64,000 bases of DNA from an uncultured Kiritimatiellota bacterium (GTDB lineage: Bacteria; Verrucomicrobiota; Kiritimatiellia; RFP12; DVOR01). This document shows positions 50,674 through 58,792 of this stretch, in pieces. The stretch lies in contig CALXMW010000001.1 in the NCBI GenBank assembly GCA_944389585.1, positions 219,435 through 283,434 on the forward strand. The letters run 5' to 3'. Under the pieces are notes generated by a model, which saw only the letters and a program-made list of their open reading frames with translations, was not told the DNA's origin and did not search any database. The translations under genes were made by a program, and so were the position numbers. The first letter of the stretch is position 1; every line of letters starts with the position of its first letter.

Positions 50674-51759
50674 TCAGTTCCCTTCCTTTTCGGGCGCGGG
50701 GGCGGCGGGGGCCTCGGCGGGTGCGGCGGAGTAGACGTCGAAGCGCAGGAGGACGTCGAGGGGGATGGCGTGCTCGGGGTCGGTGACGACGCGCTCGGCG
50801 GGGCTGGCGCCTTCGAAGAGGGGCTTGGCGGCGATTTCGGCGGCGCGTTGCTGGGCGTCTGGGTCGCGCGAGCTGGCGGCGCGGCGGGCGGCGGCCTGGC
50901 GGGCGGCCTGGCGCTTGGTCACCAGCTCGTCGACGCGGGCGGAGACGGGGGTCTTGCGGGTGACGGAGAGGTCGGTGACGACGACGAAGAGGGGCTCGGT
51001 GGCCAGGGTGTTGAGGGTTTTGACGACGGTGTCGTAGGGGGCGTTGAAGCGGATGGCGTAGCTTTCGCGGGTGACGCCGTCTTTCGCGAGGATGGGGTCG
51101 ACGGGGGCGCCGACGGGGGCGGCGGGCTGTTGTTCCTCGTCGTCGCGGCGGGAGCGGCGGGAGCGGCGGGTGGAGCGCGGCTCTTCCTCTTGGACGGCGG
51201 CGCCGTCGAAGCGGTCGCGCGTGACCTCGACGATGGAGACGGCGCCGTTGTCAAGGAGCAGGTTGCAGGCGTGCTCGATGACGGCGAACTGGCGGGCCAG
51301 GCGCGGGAGGTCTTTGTCTTTGGGGAGGTTGCCTTGGGCCACGTAGCTTTCGAAGGAGTAGCTCTGTGCCTGCTGTTGCTGCTGGGCGGCGGCGAGGAGC
51401 TGGGCGGCGGGCGTCTGCTGGCGTTCGTTGAGGGCGTGGACGCCTTTGACCAGGCGGTCGGCGAATTGCGAGACGGTCTCGCCTTGGGGGATGGGCAGGC
51501 CGTGGGTGAGGAGGGCGCGCGCCTGGTCGGCGACGGCGGCGGCGGCCTTGGCGTCCTGCTCGCGGGTGTCGCGGTTTTCCTTTGAGGGATAGGGGCGCTC
51601 GGCGCCGTTTGCGGCGATGGTGCGCTCGGCGCGTTTCAGCTCGGCGCTCGACTCGTTGGCCGCGCCGATGGCGACGACGAGACGGAAGGCGAGGAAGAGG
51701 ACGATGAGCCCGCAGAGGGCGCCCGCGGCGATGAGGAGGATTTTTTGTTTCTGGTCCAT
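50674..51759 (-). CDS. Amuc_1100-like pilus-associated protein
   Basis: A 361-residue single-pass protein: membrane helix near the N terminus (ILLIAAGALCGLIVLFLAFRLVVAI), a helical stalk with a Gln/Ala run (QLLAAAQQQQQAQS), and a PilO/GspM-like alpha-beta domain (YAIRFNAPYDTVVKTLNTLATEPLFVVVTDLSV). A linker has a Ser/Arg-rich block (EEPRSTRRSRRSRRDDEE), which is not part of the core fold. In Akkermansia the counterpart is the well known outer-envelope protein that signals through TLR2. Gene order supports the assignment; only 3 nt separate it from the next gene. Confidence 0.87.
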   Translation of the reverse strand: MDQKQKILLIAAGALCGLIVLFLAFRLVVAIGAANESSAELKRAERTIAANGAERPYPSKENRDTREQDAKAAAAVADQARALLTHGLPIPQGETVSQFADRLVKGVHALNERQQTPAAQLLAAAQQQQQAQSYSFESYVAQGNLPKDKDLPRLARQFAVIEHACNLLLDNGAVSIVEVTRDRFDGAAVQEEEPRSTRRSRRSRRDDEEQQPAAPVGAPVDPILAKDGVTRESYAIRFNAPYDTVVKTLNTLATEPLFVVVTDLSVTRKTPVSARVDELVTKRQAARQAAARRAASSRDPDAQQRAAEIAAKPLFEGASPAERVVTDPEHAIPLDVLLRFDVYSAAPAEAPAAPAPEKEGN

Positions 51760-51763
51760 GGGG

Positions 51764-53455
51764 TTACCTCCTGGCGCGGCGACCGGAGCGGCCGGCGGCT
51801 TTGGGCTGGGCCTGTGCCTCGGCGGCGCGCAGGGTGGCCGTGATGTCGAAGGAGGTCATCCACGGCGTCTGCGTCTTTTTGCTGATGGGGATGTTCTTGG
51901 CGTCTTGGGCGAAGACTTCCTGTTTGGCGAGGTTCGCCACCACGGTCTCGTCGATGGTCTTGCCGGGGGCGGAGAGGCGCGGCTCGATGTCTTTCCAGAC
52001 GCAGACGGAGAGGTTGAGGCCTTGGAGCGTCTCGCCGTCGCGCTTGGCCGAGAGGCTGTTGACCCAGGGGCCGTTGGGAATGGCTTCGTCGACGGCGCGC
52101 AGGAGGGCCAGCCATTCGGTGCGGGTCTTGAGGAGCGCGGCGTAGGCCTCGACGCGGGCCTCGGCGGCCTTGGCCTTTTTGTCGGCGTCGGCGTAGCGGC
52201 GTTGGAGGTTGCCGAAGGCGCTGACCTGTTCCTCGGCGAGGGCGACCTTTTCGTCGAGGCGCGCGGAGATGGCGCCGACGTAGGCCAGCCAGATGCCGAC
52301 GATGGCGATGAGGCCGGCCGCGGCGATGGCGAAGAAGGGGATGCGTTTGCGGAAGGCTTTGCGCGCGACGATTTCCTGCGAGACGAGGCTGATCTCGATG
52401 GGGCAGGTGAGGCCGCGGCGGAGGGCCAGGCCCACGAGCACCGGCAGCGAGAAGGCGTCGCGCCCGAACTGGTCGGCGTCCACGTCGCGGGGGTAGTCCA
52501 CGGCCTGGAAGGGGTTGAGGAAGTCGGCCTCCACCTGCAGTTTTTCCTCGAAGAAGTTCTGCATGTAGGGCAACTGCGCGGAGGCGCCGGAGAGGAGGAC
52601 GCGCGCGGGGGCGGAGCCTTCCTGCTGGCTGCGGTAGAAGGCGATGGAGCGGGTGACCTCGGCGTTGAGGCGCGTCATCACCGTGCGGATGACCTTGGAG
52701 AGGCGGTCGACGTCCGGGTCGTCGACGGCGAAGGCGCCGCCTTGGGCCACGATGCCCTGCGTGCATTTGAGGTGCTCGGCCTCTTCCAGCGAGAGGCCGA
52801 ACTGTTTGGCGATCTCGGCGGTGATGGTGTGGCCGGCGACGGGGATGGTGCGGTAGAAGATGCGTTCTTGCTCGACGAAGACGAGGTTGGTGCAGCGCGC
52901 GCCGATGTCGACGATCAGCGTGCAGCCCTCGGCCTCGGGGTAGTTGAAGCGGACGGCGTTGTAGAGCGCCACGGGCGCGACGTCCACCAGCTCCGGCTCG
53001 CACCCGGCGTTGAGCAAGCCTTTGGCGACGGCTTGGACGAGCTCGGCGCGCGCGGCGACGATCATGACGTGTTGCTCGCCGGCGTCGGGCTGGCCCACAA
53101 GCGCGTCGTCCCAGATGGCCTCGGAGAGGGGGAAGGGGACGTTCTGCTCGACCTCGAAGCGGATCTGCTCGCGCATTTTCTCGCCGTCTTCGGCGAGGAC
53201 CTTGACGAAGCGCGGGAAGGCCATCTGCCCCGAGAGCGCCACCAGGATTCGGCCGGGGCGGATGCCGGCGGCGGCCATCATGCCGCGCAGCGCCTGCTCC
53301 AGCTCCACGCCGAAAGTGTCCGGGCTCTCCGCCGCGCCTTCGGGCAGCTCGCCGAAGGTGTAGCGCAACAGGGCCGGGCCGCGGCCCGGGCGCACCTCGA
53401 ACTCGGCCAGGGCCAGGCGCGTGGCGCCGATGTTGAGTGTCAGGATCCGTTCCAT
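51764..53455 (-). CDS. Amuc_1101-like PilM-PilN fusion protein
   Basis: A 563-residue protein. Residues 1-360 form an actin-like PilM domain: ILTLNIGATRLALAEFE, QIRFEVEQNVPFPLSEAIWD, CTLIVDIGARCTNLVFVEQ (phosphate loop) and RVLLSGASAQLPYMQNFF (adenosine loop). A membrane helix at about 375-395 (IPFFAIAAAGLIAIVGIWLAYVGAI) and a coiled coil lead to a PilN-like domain (TEWLALLRAVDEAIPNGPWVNSLS). PilM and PilN form the inner-membrane platform of type IV pili; here they are one polypeptide, as in the Akkermansia locus. Confidence 0.9.
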   Translation of the reverse strand: MERILTLNIGATRLALAEFEVRPGRGPALLRYTFGELPEGAAESPDTFGVELEQALRGMMAAAGIRPGRILVALSGQMAFPRFVKVLAEDGEKMREQIRFEVEQNVPFPLSEAIWDDALVGQPDAGEQHVMIVAARAELVQAVAKGLLNAGCEPELVDVAPVALYNAVRFNYPEAEGCTLIVDIGARCTNLVFVEQERIFYRTIPVAGHTITAEIAKQFGLSLEEAEHLKCTQGIVAQGGAFAVDDPDVDRLSKVIRTVMTRLNAEVTRSIAFYRSQQEGSAPARVLLSGASAQLPYMQNFFEEKLQVEADFLNPFQAVDYPRDVDADQFGRDAFSLPVLVGLALRRGLTCPIEISLVSQEIVARKAFRKRIPFFAIAAAGLIAIVGIWLAYVGAISARLDEKVALAEEQVSAFGNLQRRYADADKKAKAAEARVEAYAALLKTRTEWLALLRAVDEAIPNGPWVNSLSAKRDGETLQGLNLSVCVWKDIEPRLSAPGKTIDETVVANLAKQEVFAQDAKNIPISKKTQTPWMTSFDITATLRAAEAQAQPKAAGRSGRRARR

Positions 53456-53489
53456 AAGCTCTCTTCTCCCGCGTCTCTGGGGCGGCGCG

Positions 53490-54302
53490 TCACTCAGCCT
53501 TCACCTGGTCGTAATACTGGTCGCCGGCCATCACGAAGGGGGTCATCGAGCGGTCGCGCAGGATGCCCTCGCGCCGCACGACGCTCTCGGAGAGGTTCTC
53601 GATGCGCTCCCACCACGCGGCGGCCGTCGGCTTACCGTCGGGGCCGCGCTCCTCGAGGATGGAATCGAGCTTCTTCCCGTCGACGGCCGCGTTGCCCGCC
53701 GCCTGGGTGACGATCTCGCCCTGCTGCACGCCGTCCACCTTGATCTGCACGGAGAAGACCATGGGGTCGCCGTAGATCGCCACCGCGCTCGGCGGCACGC
53801 AGACGGCCGCGTAGTGCTCGCGCCCGGGGGTGATGGAGGTGTAGGTGACGGTGGTCGTCAGCAGCGAGTAGAGCTGCTTGGGGTTGTCCCAGCCGATGGC
53901 GCCGTTGGCCTTTTGGGCGTTGCGCGCCACGCCGGCGGCGATTTTCGATTGCTTCATGTCGTAGAGTAGCGCATAGGTGATTTCCACCTCGGGGATGGCG
54001 AGGACGGGTTTCTTCGCGCCCGAGGCGTCGGTGCCGATGTTGGCCACCTGATAGGCCACCTCGAAGTAGTGCCAGCCTTTGGCGTTGTCCTTCTGGTAAT
54101 TGTCGGTGTGGTTGATTTTCTTCTTCCACTTCGCGTCCACCTGCGGCGCGGCGGTGGTGTAGTCGCTGTCGCCGCCGACGCCCGAGATTTCCTTGATGCG
54201 GATCATCTGGTTCGGCTGCGCCGAACCGCCGCGCGAACGCCCTTGCGCATACGCTCCGCCCGCGCACACCAGCGTCAACGCCACCAACATCCAAGCCTTC
54301 AT
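53490..54302 (-). CDS. Amuc_1102-like exported pilus-associated protein
   Basis: A 270-residue secreted protein with signal peptide MLVALTLVCAGGAYAQG and the start ISGVGGDSDYTTAAPQVD. The mature part is a beta-rich domain (WHYFEVAYQVAN, VTYTSITPGREHYAAVCVPPSAVAIYG) and ends RSMTPFVMAGDQYYDQVKAE. It is the first gene of the operon, with GAAAGGAGTGCGCG before ATG 54302. Synteny with Amuc_1102 gives the assignment. It is probably periplasmic or surface-located; function within the machine is unknown. Confidence 0.82.
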   Translation of the reverse strand: MKAWMLVALTLVCAGGAYAQGRSRGGSAQPNQMIRIKEISGVGGDSDYTTAAPQVDAKWKKKINHTDNYQKDNAKGWHYFEVAYQVANIGTDASGAKKPVLAIPEVEITYALLYDMKQSKIAAGVARNAQKANGAIGWDNPKQLYSLLTTTVTYTSITPGREHYAAVCVPPSAVAIYGDPMVFSVQIKVDGVQQGEIVTQAAGNAAVDGKKLDSILEERGPDGKPTAAAWWERIENLSESVVRREGILRDRSMTPFVMAGDQYYDQVKAE

Positions 54303-54356
54303 CGCGCACTCCTTTCAAGGCTGGGCCGGAGCCCATTCACCAGATTGACTGCTCAC

Positions 54357-54386
54357 AGTATACCGCGCCCGCGCCCCGCCCGTCAA
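54357..54386 (-). promoter_or_regulatory. Main promoter of the pilus-like operon
   Basis: Minus strand TTGACG, 18-nt spacer, TATACT, about 54 nt upstream of the first gene. Confidence 0.6.
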
Positions 54387-54530
54387 GCCCTTTTTGGCGG
54401 CTTGCCGCTTCGGCCGCCGGGCCGTTTGGCGCGGCGCCGGGTGCCTTCGCCCAACGTCTCCACGGGCACGGGGCGGACGCGCTCGGCCGCCGCCCTTTCC
54501 CGAGCGCCCGGGCCTTCCCCGGAAAAGGGC

Positions 54531-54561
54531 TTGCGGTGGAGTCCGCTCCAGGGTTTATCGT
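54531..54561 (+). promoter_or_regulatory. MerR-type promoter and operator of the aldo/keto reductase gene
   Basis: -35 TTGCGG and -10 TATCGT are 19 nt apart. The spacer holds the inverted repeat TGGAG-TCCG-CTCCA. The long spacer with a central palindrome is the hallmark of MerR-family regulated promoters, and a MerR gene is the next gene but one. Confidence 0.65.
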
Positions 54562-54594
54562 TGGGGCGTTTTCAAACAAGGAAAGGAGTCTGCG

Positions 54595-55743
54595 ATGACC
54601 TTCAATCGACGTTCGTTTTTGGCCGCGGCGGCCTGCTCCGGCGCCGCGGCGGCATTCGGGGAACCCGCGGCGGCGCCCGCGGTGGCAGGGGCGCGCCCGG
54701 TGGGCGCGCCGCCGGCGGGGTCGCGCGCGCTGATGCCGCACCGGCGCGTCATCGGGCGCGGGGAGGCGGCGATGGAGGTCTCCGCCATCGGTCTGGGCTG
54801 CATGGGGATGAGTTTCCTGCGCGGCACGCACCCGGGGCGCGAGGCGTGCGTCGCGCTCATCCGCCACGCGGTGGAGCAGGGCGTGACGCTCTTCGACACG
54901 GCGGAGGCCTACGGCCCCTTCGAGAACGAGGAGATCGTGGGCGAGGCGCTCCGTCCCTTCCACGGCGAGATCCCGCTCACCACGAAAATCGGCTTCGTCT
55001 ACAAGGACGGGCGGTACGCCGGCGAGAGCAGCGACCCGCAGGTGCTCCGCGCGGCGCTGGAGAACGCCCTGCGGCGTTTCCATACCGACTGCATGGATTT
55101 GGTCTACATCCACCGGCGCGACTTCTCCCGGCCCATCGAGGAGGTGGCCGAGACGATGCTCGGCTTCAAGCGCGAGGGCAAACTGCGCCACTGGGGCCTC
55201 AGCGAGGTCAGCGGCGCCACGCTCCGCCGCGCCCACGCGGTCTTCCCCGTGACGGCCCTGCAGAGCGAATACAGCCTCACCTGGCGCGAGCCCGAGACCA
55301 ACGGCGTCTTCGCGGCGTGCGAGGCGCTGGACGTGGGCTTCGTGCCCTTCGGGCCGGTGGCGAAGGGCTTCCTGGGCGGCTTCGTGAACGAATGCACCCT
55401 CTATGTGGACACGCCCGTGGACAACCGCAAGAACTTCCCGCGCTACACGCCCGAGAACATCCGCAAGGCCCTGCCCCTGCTGGCCGCGCTCGAGGAGTTC
55501 GGCAAGGCGCGCGGCATCACCGTGCCGCAGCTGGCGTTGGCCTGGTGCCTGGCCAAGGCGCCCTGGATTGTGCCCATCCCCGGGACGTGCCGCCTGGCGC
55601 ACCTGGAGGAAGACCTCCGCGCGGCCTCCATCCCCCTCTCGGCGGAGGAGGTGGCGGCCCTGGACGCGCTCACCGTGGCCCACCCCGTCGTGGGAGACCG
55701 GTACCCGCCCTCGGAGGACGCGCGCGTCGACCGCGAGGTGTGA
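54595..55743 (+). CDS. Aldo/keto reductase with Tat signal
   Basis: A 382-residue oxidoreductase. The N terminus NRRSFLAAAACSGAAAAFG is a twin-arginine signal, so the folded enzyme is probably exported. The AKR barrel has GLGCMGMSFL, TLFDTAEAYGPFENEEIVGEAL (catalytic Asp and Tyr), LTTKIGFVYK (Lys), MDLVYIHRRDFSRPIEE (His), HWGLSEVSGATL and VPIPGTCRLAHLEEDLRA (NADP site). ATG 54595 has AAGGAGTCTGCG before it. The MerR-type promoter and the downstream MerR gene suggest induction by an aldehyde or electrophile. Confidence 0.9.
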   Translation: MTFNRRSFLAAAACSGAAAAFGEPAAAPAVAGARPVGAPPAGSRALMPHRRVIGRGEAAMEVSAIGLGCMGMSFLRGTHPGREACVALIRHAVEQGVTLFDTAEAYGPFENEEIVGEALRPFHGEIPLTTKIGFVYKDGRYAGESSDPQVLRAALENALRRFHTDCMDLVYIHRRDFSRPIEEVAETMLGFKREGKLRHWGLSEVSGATLRRAHAVFPVTALQSEYSLTWREPETNGVFAACEALDVGFVPFGPVAKGFLGGFVNECTLYVDTPVDNRKNFPRYTPENIRKALPLLAALEEFGKARGITVPQLALAWCLAKAPWIVPIPGTCRLAHLEEDLRAASIPLSAEEVAALDALTVAHPVVGDRYPPSEDARVDREV

Positions 55744-55748
55744 TCCGA

Positions 55749-55783
55749 CGCGGCCCCCCGGACGCTTTTTCGCGGGGGCCGCG
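55749..55783 (+). terminator. Hairpin after the aldo/keto reductase gene
   Basis: CGCGGCCCCC and GGGGGCCGCG, 10-bp arms around a 15-nt loop containing TTTTT. No T-run after the stem, so termination is uncertain. Confidence 0.35.
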
Positions 55784-55788
55784 GTTTA

Positions 55789-55797
55789 TGGGATAAT
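55789..55797 (+). promoter_or_regulatory. Extended -10 promoter of the merR gene
   Basis: TGGGATAAT, 24 nt before the ATG; GGAAAGGAACC serves as ribosome site. Confidence 0.5.
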
Positions 55798-55821
55798 AGG
55801 CCACCGGAAAGGAACCGCGCC

Positions 55822-56310
55822 ATGACCATCAAGGAAGTCGCCGAGCGCACCGGGCTCACCCCGGACACGCTCCGTTGGTACGAGAAAATCGGCCTGTTGG
55901 CCCCCGTGCGCAAAACGGGCGGCAGACGGAACTACTCCGAGCGCGAGGTGCGCTGGATCGGCTACATCAAGTGCATGCGCCGCGCCGCCCTCCCCGTCGA
56001 CGCCATCCTCGCGTACATCCGCATCTACCGCAAAAACGCGCCCGACTCCAAGGCCAAGCGCCGCGCCATCCTGGTGCAGCAGTACGAACTTCTCAGGAAA
56101 GACTTGGAGGAACGCCAACGGGCCCTGGAATACCTCCGCCTCAAAATCGACTGGTTCGACGGCCGCGTCAGCGACCTGGAGGCCGCCCTCAAAGACGCCA
56201 CCCCCGACACCCTCCTCTCCGGCGACCCCGAGCTCGCCGACGAGGCCCACGCCCGCGCCTCCGGCATCTCCCCCACCCTCCGCCACCCCAACCAAAAACC
56301 CGCCCAATGA
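55822..56310 (+). CDS. MerR-family transcriptional regulator
   Basis: A 162-residue regulator. The N-terminal winged helix has TIKEVAERTGLTPDTLRWYEKIGLL and RNYSEREVRWIGYIKCMRRA, followed by a long dimerisation helix (LRKDLEERQRALEYLRLKIDWFDGRV). No cysteine pattern for metal binding is seen at the C terminus, which fits the NmlR/AdhR-type group responding to aldehydes or small electrophiles. It likely controls the aldo/keto reductase promoter at 54531-54561. Confidence 0.9.
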   Translation: MTIKEVAERTGLTPDTLRWYEKIGLLAPVRKTGGRRNYSEREVRWIGYIKCMRRAALPVDAILAYIRIYRKNAPDSKAKRRAILVQQYELLRKDLEERQRALEYLRLKIDWFDGRVSDLEAALKDATPDTLLSGDPELADEAHARASGISPTLRHPNQKPAQ

Positions 56311-56403
56311 GGCGCGAGCACCTCGCGTCCCGGGCGACGGCAGCGCTGCGCCACGCATTGGTTGGCGCAGCGGGGTTTTGGCCGCGCCGGAATGGTGAGG
56401 CCG

Positions 56404-56964
56404 TCAGGGGGCTTGCTGTCCCTCACGCTCCTTCAGCGCGCGGAGGGAGGATTCCGCGGCGAAGGCCTCGGAGGTCGGGATGTTGAAGAAGCCAACGGGT
56501 GGATAGTGGCCATTGATGGCAACGGAGGCATAGGCGAAGATGAGGTCCGAATGGCCGTCGCGACGGTCACGGCGATCGATGGGCTCCATCTCGCCGGCCC
56601 GCCACCGTTTGGTGAAGAGGCGGCCGATGACGAGCGCGCTCTTGTCCGTCACCGCGTAGAGCTGCCCAGCCATGCGGATACGGTTCCAGAGCGGCGCGAA
56701 GAGCATCCCGATCCCCACCAAGACGAAGGGGGTCATGAAGAGCACCTGAAAGGTCATGCTGGGGGCGTCCTCCGCCTCCTGCATGTCCCCGAAGAGCATG
56801 ACGCAGATGAAGAGGCACACGAAGGCCGACCACGGAATGGCGAAGAGCATGGCGCCGACGGTGTGTTTGGTGAAGGCGCGGGGCTTGGGCTTGCCGGCCC
56901 AGACAAGGCGTTCGTTGAGATCCAGCCGGTTCTTGACTTTTTGCGTTTCCTCGGGGCTGAGCAT
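56404..56964 (-). CDS. Membrane protein with PH-like domain
   Basis: A 186-residue protein with two membrane helices (TVGAMLFAIPWSAFVCLFICVML and SMTFQVLFMTPFVLVGIGMLFA). The N-terminal RLVWAGKPKPRAF and RMAGQLYAVTDKSALVIGRL segments are typical of bacterial PH-like (bPH2/YdbT-type) proteins: W-x-G-K-P, then Y-x-V-T-x-K-R. Start ATG 56964 has AAAGGGAG upstream. Function unknown. Confidence 0.75.
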   Translation of the reverse strand: MLSPEETQKVKNRLDLNERLVWAGKPKPRAFTKHTVGAMLFAIPWSAFVCLFICVMLFGDMQEAEDAPSMTFQVLFMTPFVLVGIGMLFAPLWNRIRMAGQLYAVTDKSALVIGRLFTKRWRAGEMEPIDRRDRRDGHSDLIFAYASVAINGHYPPVGFFNIPTSEAFAAESSLRALKEREGQQAP

Positions 56965-57073
56965 GGGCGCTCCCTTTCTGTGCGGTAACGCCCCCAGTCT
57001 ACCAAATCCGCCCCTCCCAAAGCCACCCACCCCCGCGCGACGCGCCCGCCAAGGTTCGCTTTGGGGACTCGCC

Positions 57074-58792
57074 TCATCGTTCCAATGCCCACGGGTATCG
57101 TTCCGCCAAGCGACGAACCGGAGCGGTCGCGGAGATGAGCGCATGGGCGAGCGCATCGACGCGAAGCGTTCGATAGAGCAGGATTTCGTTGGGGGAGCGG
57201 TAATCGTCGAAACGGAAGGCCCGCCATTGCGTCCCAAGCGAGCCGAGATTGACGATGATGACGCCATCCTGCTCAAAGATGTACCCTGGGCGCGGATAGG
57301 CCGGGCGGTTGGCGATGATCGTCTCCTGATTGTCTCGCAGGGTTTGATAAGCCTCCCAGTCCGGCATTCGAAAGAGCGCGCCGTCAAGCTCCCGGGCAAT
57401 CATGTAGAACTCGCGCGGGACGTTGTGGCTCGTCATGTTGGAATAAAGCGAGAAGGGCATGGAGAGAAGCGGGAGGAAACGGAATGGGCGGAAGTCATGC
57501 CAGAGCGTGGGGTAATGCTCGAAGCCGCCAAGGATGGCGACGGGGCGCTCGGTGGCAGTGCCATAGTGTCGCCACAGATCCATCGAGACGGCGGCCATAT
57601 GCGCCCGATCCAACTCACGCGACTTCCAACGGAAATAGTAGAGCGTCGCCGTCTCATGCCCCAATGCGACGATGGCATACGCCAACACCGCCGCCACCGC
57701 CACCCGCCCGACGACGCGCCCATACGTCCATTGCCAGAATGCCACGCCTGCGAAAGCGACGAACGGCGTCAGGCAATAATACACACGCAGATTCGCGGAA
57801 GCACATTGGAGAACGGGGAAAGCAAGGATTGAGAGCAGGAAGCAGAGAATGACCGCCGCACGGACCCAACGTCCACGGACGGCGGCCACAATCGCCGCGA
57901 CGAACAGTCCGAGCGCCGCGAGAAGCACAAAACGGAGGCCGACGACGAAGAAGGCGTTGTAGCCCCAATTGATGGCCAGCCCGGCAAGAAACCCAAAGAG
58001 ATTGCCAAGGAAGTCATGCTCGCCGGTGAACCAGTAGACCGCGTCGTGCGCGCCACCGGAGGCCGGGATGCCCACCCCAGCGAGCGCGGCGATGGCGATA
58101 GGCCCATACGCCAACGCCACCCAAAGCATCACACCCACGCCAAGCACAAAGGCGATTTTGCCCAAATCAAGGAAGAATCCGCGCCAGGACGCCTTGGGGG
58201 AAAGCAGGCAAACCCCGAACATCCCCGTGAGCAACAGCGAGGCATGGGCTTGGTACATCGCGATAGCGCACGCGGACAAGACCACGATGGCAAAGGCCTT
58301 TCCCCAAGACCACGCCTCGCGCAACCGCTGAAACAGCAAGAACGCCAACGCATCGGCCGCAAGCATGATGAATTCACCCGGTAGCGCGTGTTGGTAGATG
58401 GACCGATTGTAGAAGAACGGAGCCGTAGCCCAGAGCGCCAGGAAGAAGAACCTCCCACCTCGCCCAACCCCCGCGCGTCTGCAAAGTACCCCCAACAGCA
58501 ACAGCGCCACCAGGAACGCCATCAGGCCGACGGAGGCATTCCACAGCGGGGAAAAGTCGTGGAAGAGCGCCGCGATGGCCCCTTGCATCCATCGACGCAT
58601 GAAGAAGTAGGTCAGAAAGACCTGGAACCCATCGCCTTTCGCGGCGGCAAAGTCATAAGGCGCCGTTGGGAACGTGACCAGCAAGCCATAACAGGCGAAA
58701 ACGAGCGCCGCGATCCCACCGATTTCCCACCAGCGATAATCCGCGAGCTCCCGTTTCAAGAGATCCCAACTCACGTGCAGAGAACGCAACAT
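57074..58792 (-). CDS. Glucosyltransferase GtrII-like integral membrane protein
   Basis: A 572-residue protein with about ten membrane helices and a soluble tail. The early periplasmic loop ATAPFFYNRSIYQHALPGEFIMLAADALAF fits the GtrII family, which glucosylates surface glycans using undecaprenyl-phosphate-glucose made by GtrB. The ATG at 58792 overlaps the stop of the upstream gtrB gene (TGATG). Lower GC than the backbone and GtrII-GtrB pairing are common for serotype-conversion cassettes of phages. Because gtrB is interrupted, this enzyme may lack its donor. Confidence 0.78.
   Translation of the reverse strand: MLRSLHVSWDLLKRELADYRWWEIGGIAALVFACYGLLVTFPTAPYDFAAAKGDGFQVFLTYFFMRRWMQGAIAALFHDFSPLWNASVGLMAFLVALLLLGVLCRRAGVGRGGRFFFLALWATAPFFYNRSIYQHALPGEFIMLAADALAFLLFQRLREAWSWGKAFAIVVLSACAIAMYQAHASLLLTGMFGVCLLSPKASWRGFFLDLGKIAFVLGVGVMLWVALAYGPIAIAALAGVGIPASGGAHDAVYWFTGEHDFLGNLFGFLAGLAINWGYNAFFVVGLRFVLLAALGLFVAAIVAAVRGRWVRAAVILCFLLSILAFPVLQCASANLRVYYCLTPFVAFAGVAFWQWTYGRVVGRVAVAAVLAYAIVALGHETATLYYFRWKSRELDRAHMAAVSMDLWRHYGTATERPVAILGGFEHYPTLWHDFRPFRFLPLLSMPFSLYSNMTSHNVPREFYMIARELDGALFRMPDWEAYQTLRDNQETIIANRPAYPRPGYIFEQDGVIIVNLGSLGTQWRAFRFDDYRSPNEILLYRTLRVDALAHALISATAPVRRLAERYPWALER

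Noticed and set aside
45568-51585. A 2005-codon plus-strand frame across the pilus operon
   Set aside because: Only its first 150 codons look natural (virion remnant). The rest is antisense to secretin, Amuc_1099-like and Amuc_1100-like genes and is low-complexity Gly/Val/Asp/Glu.
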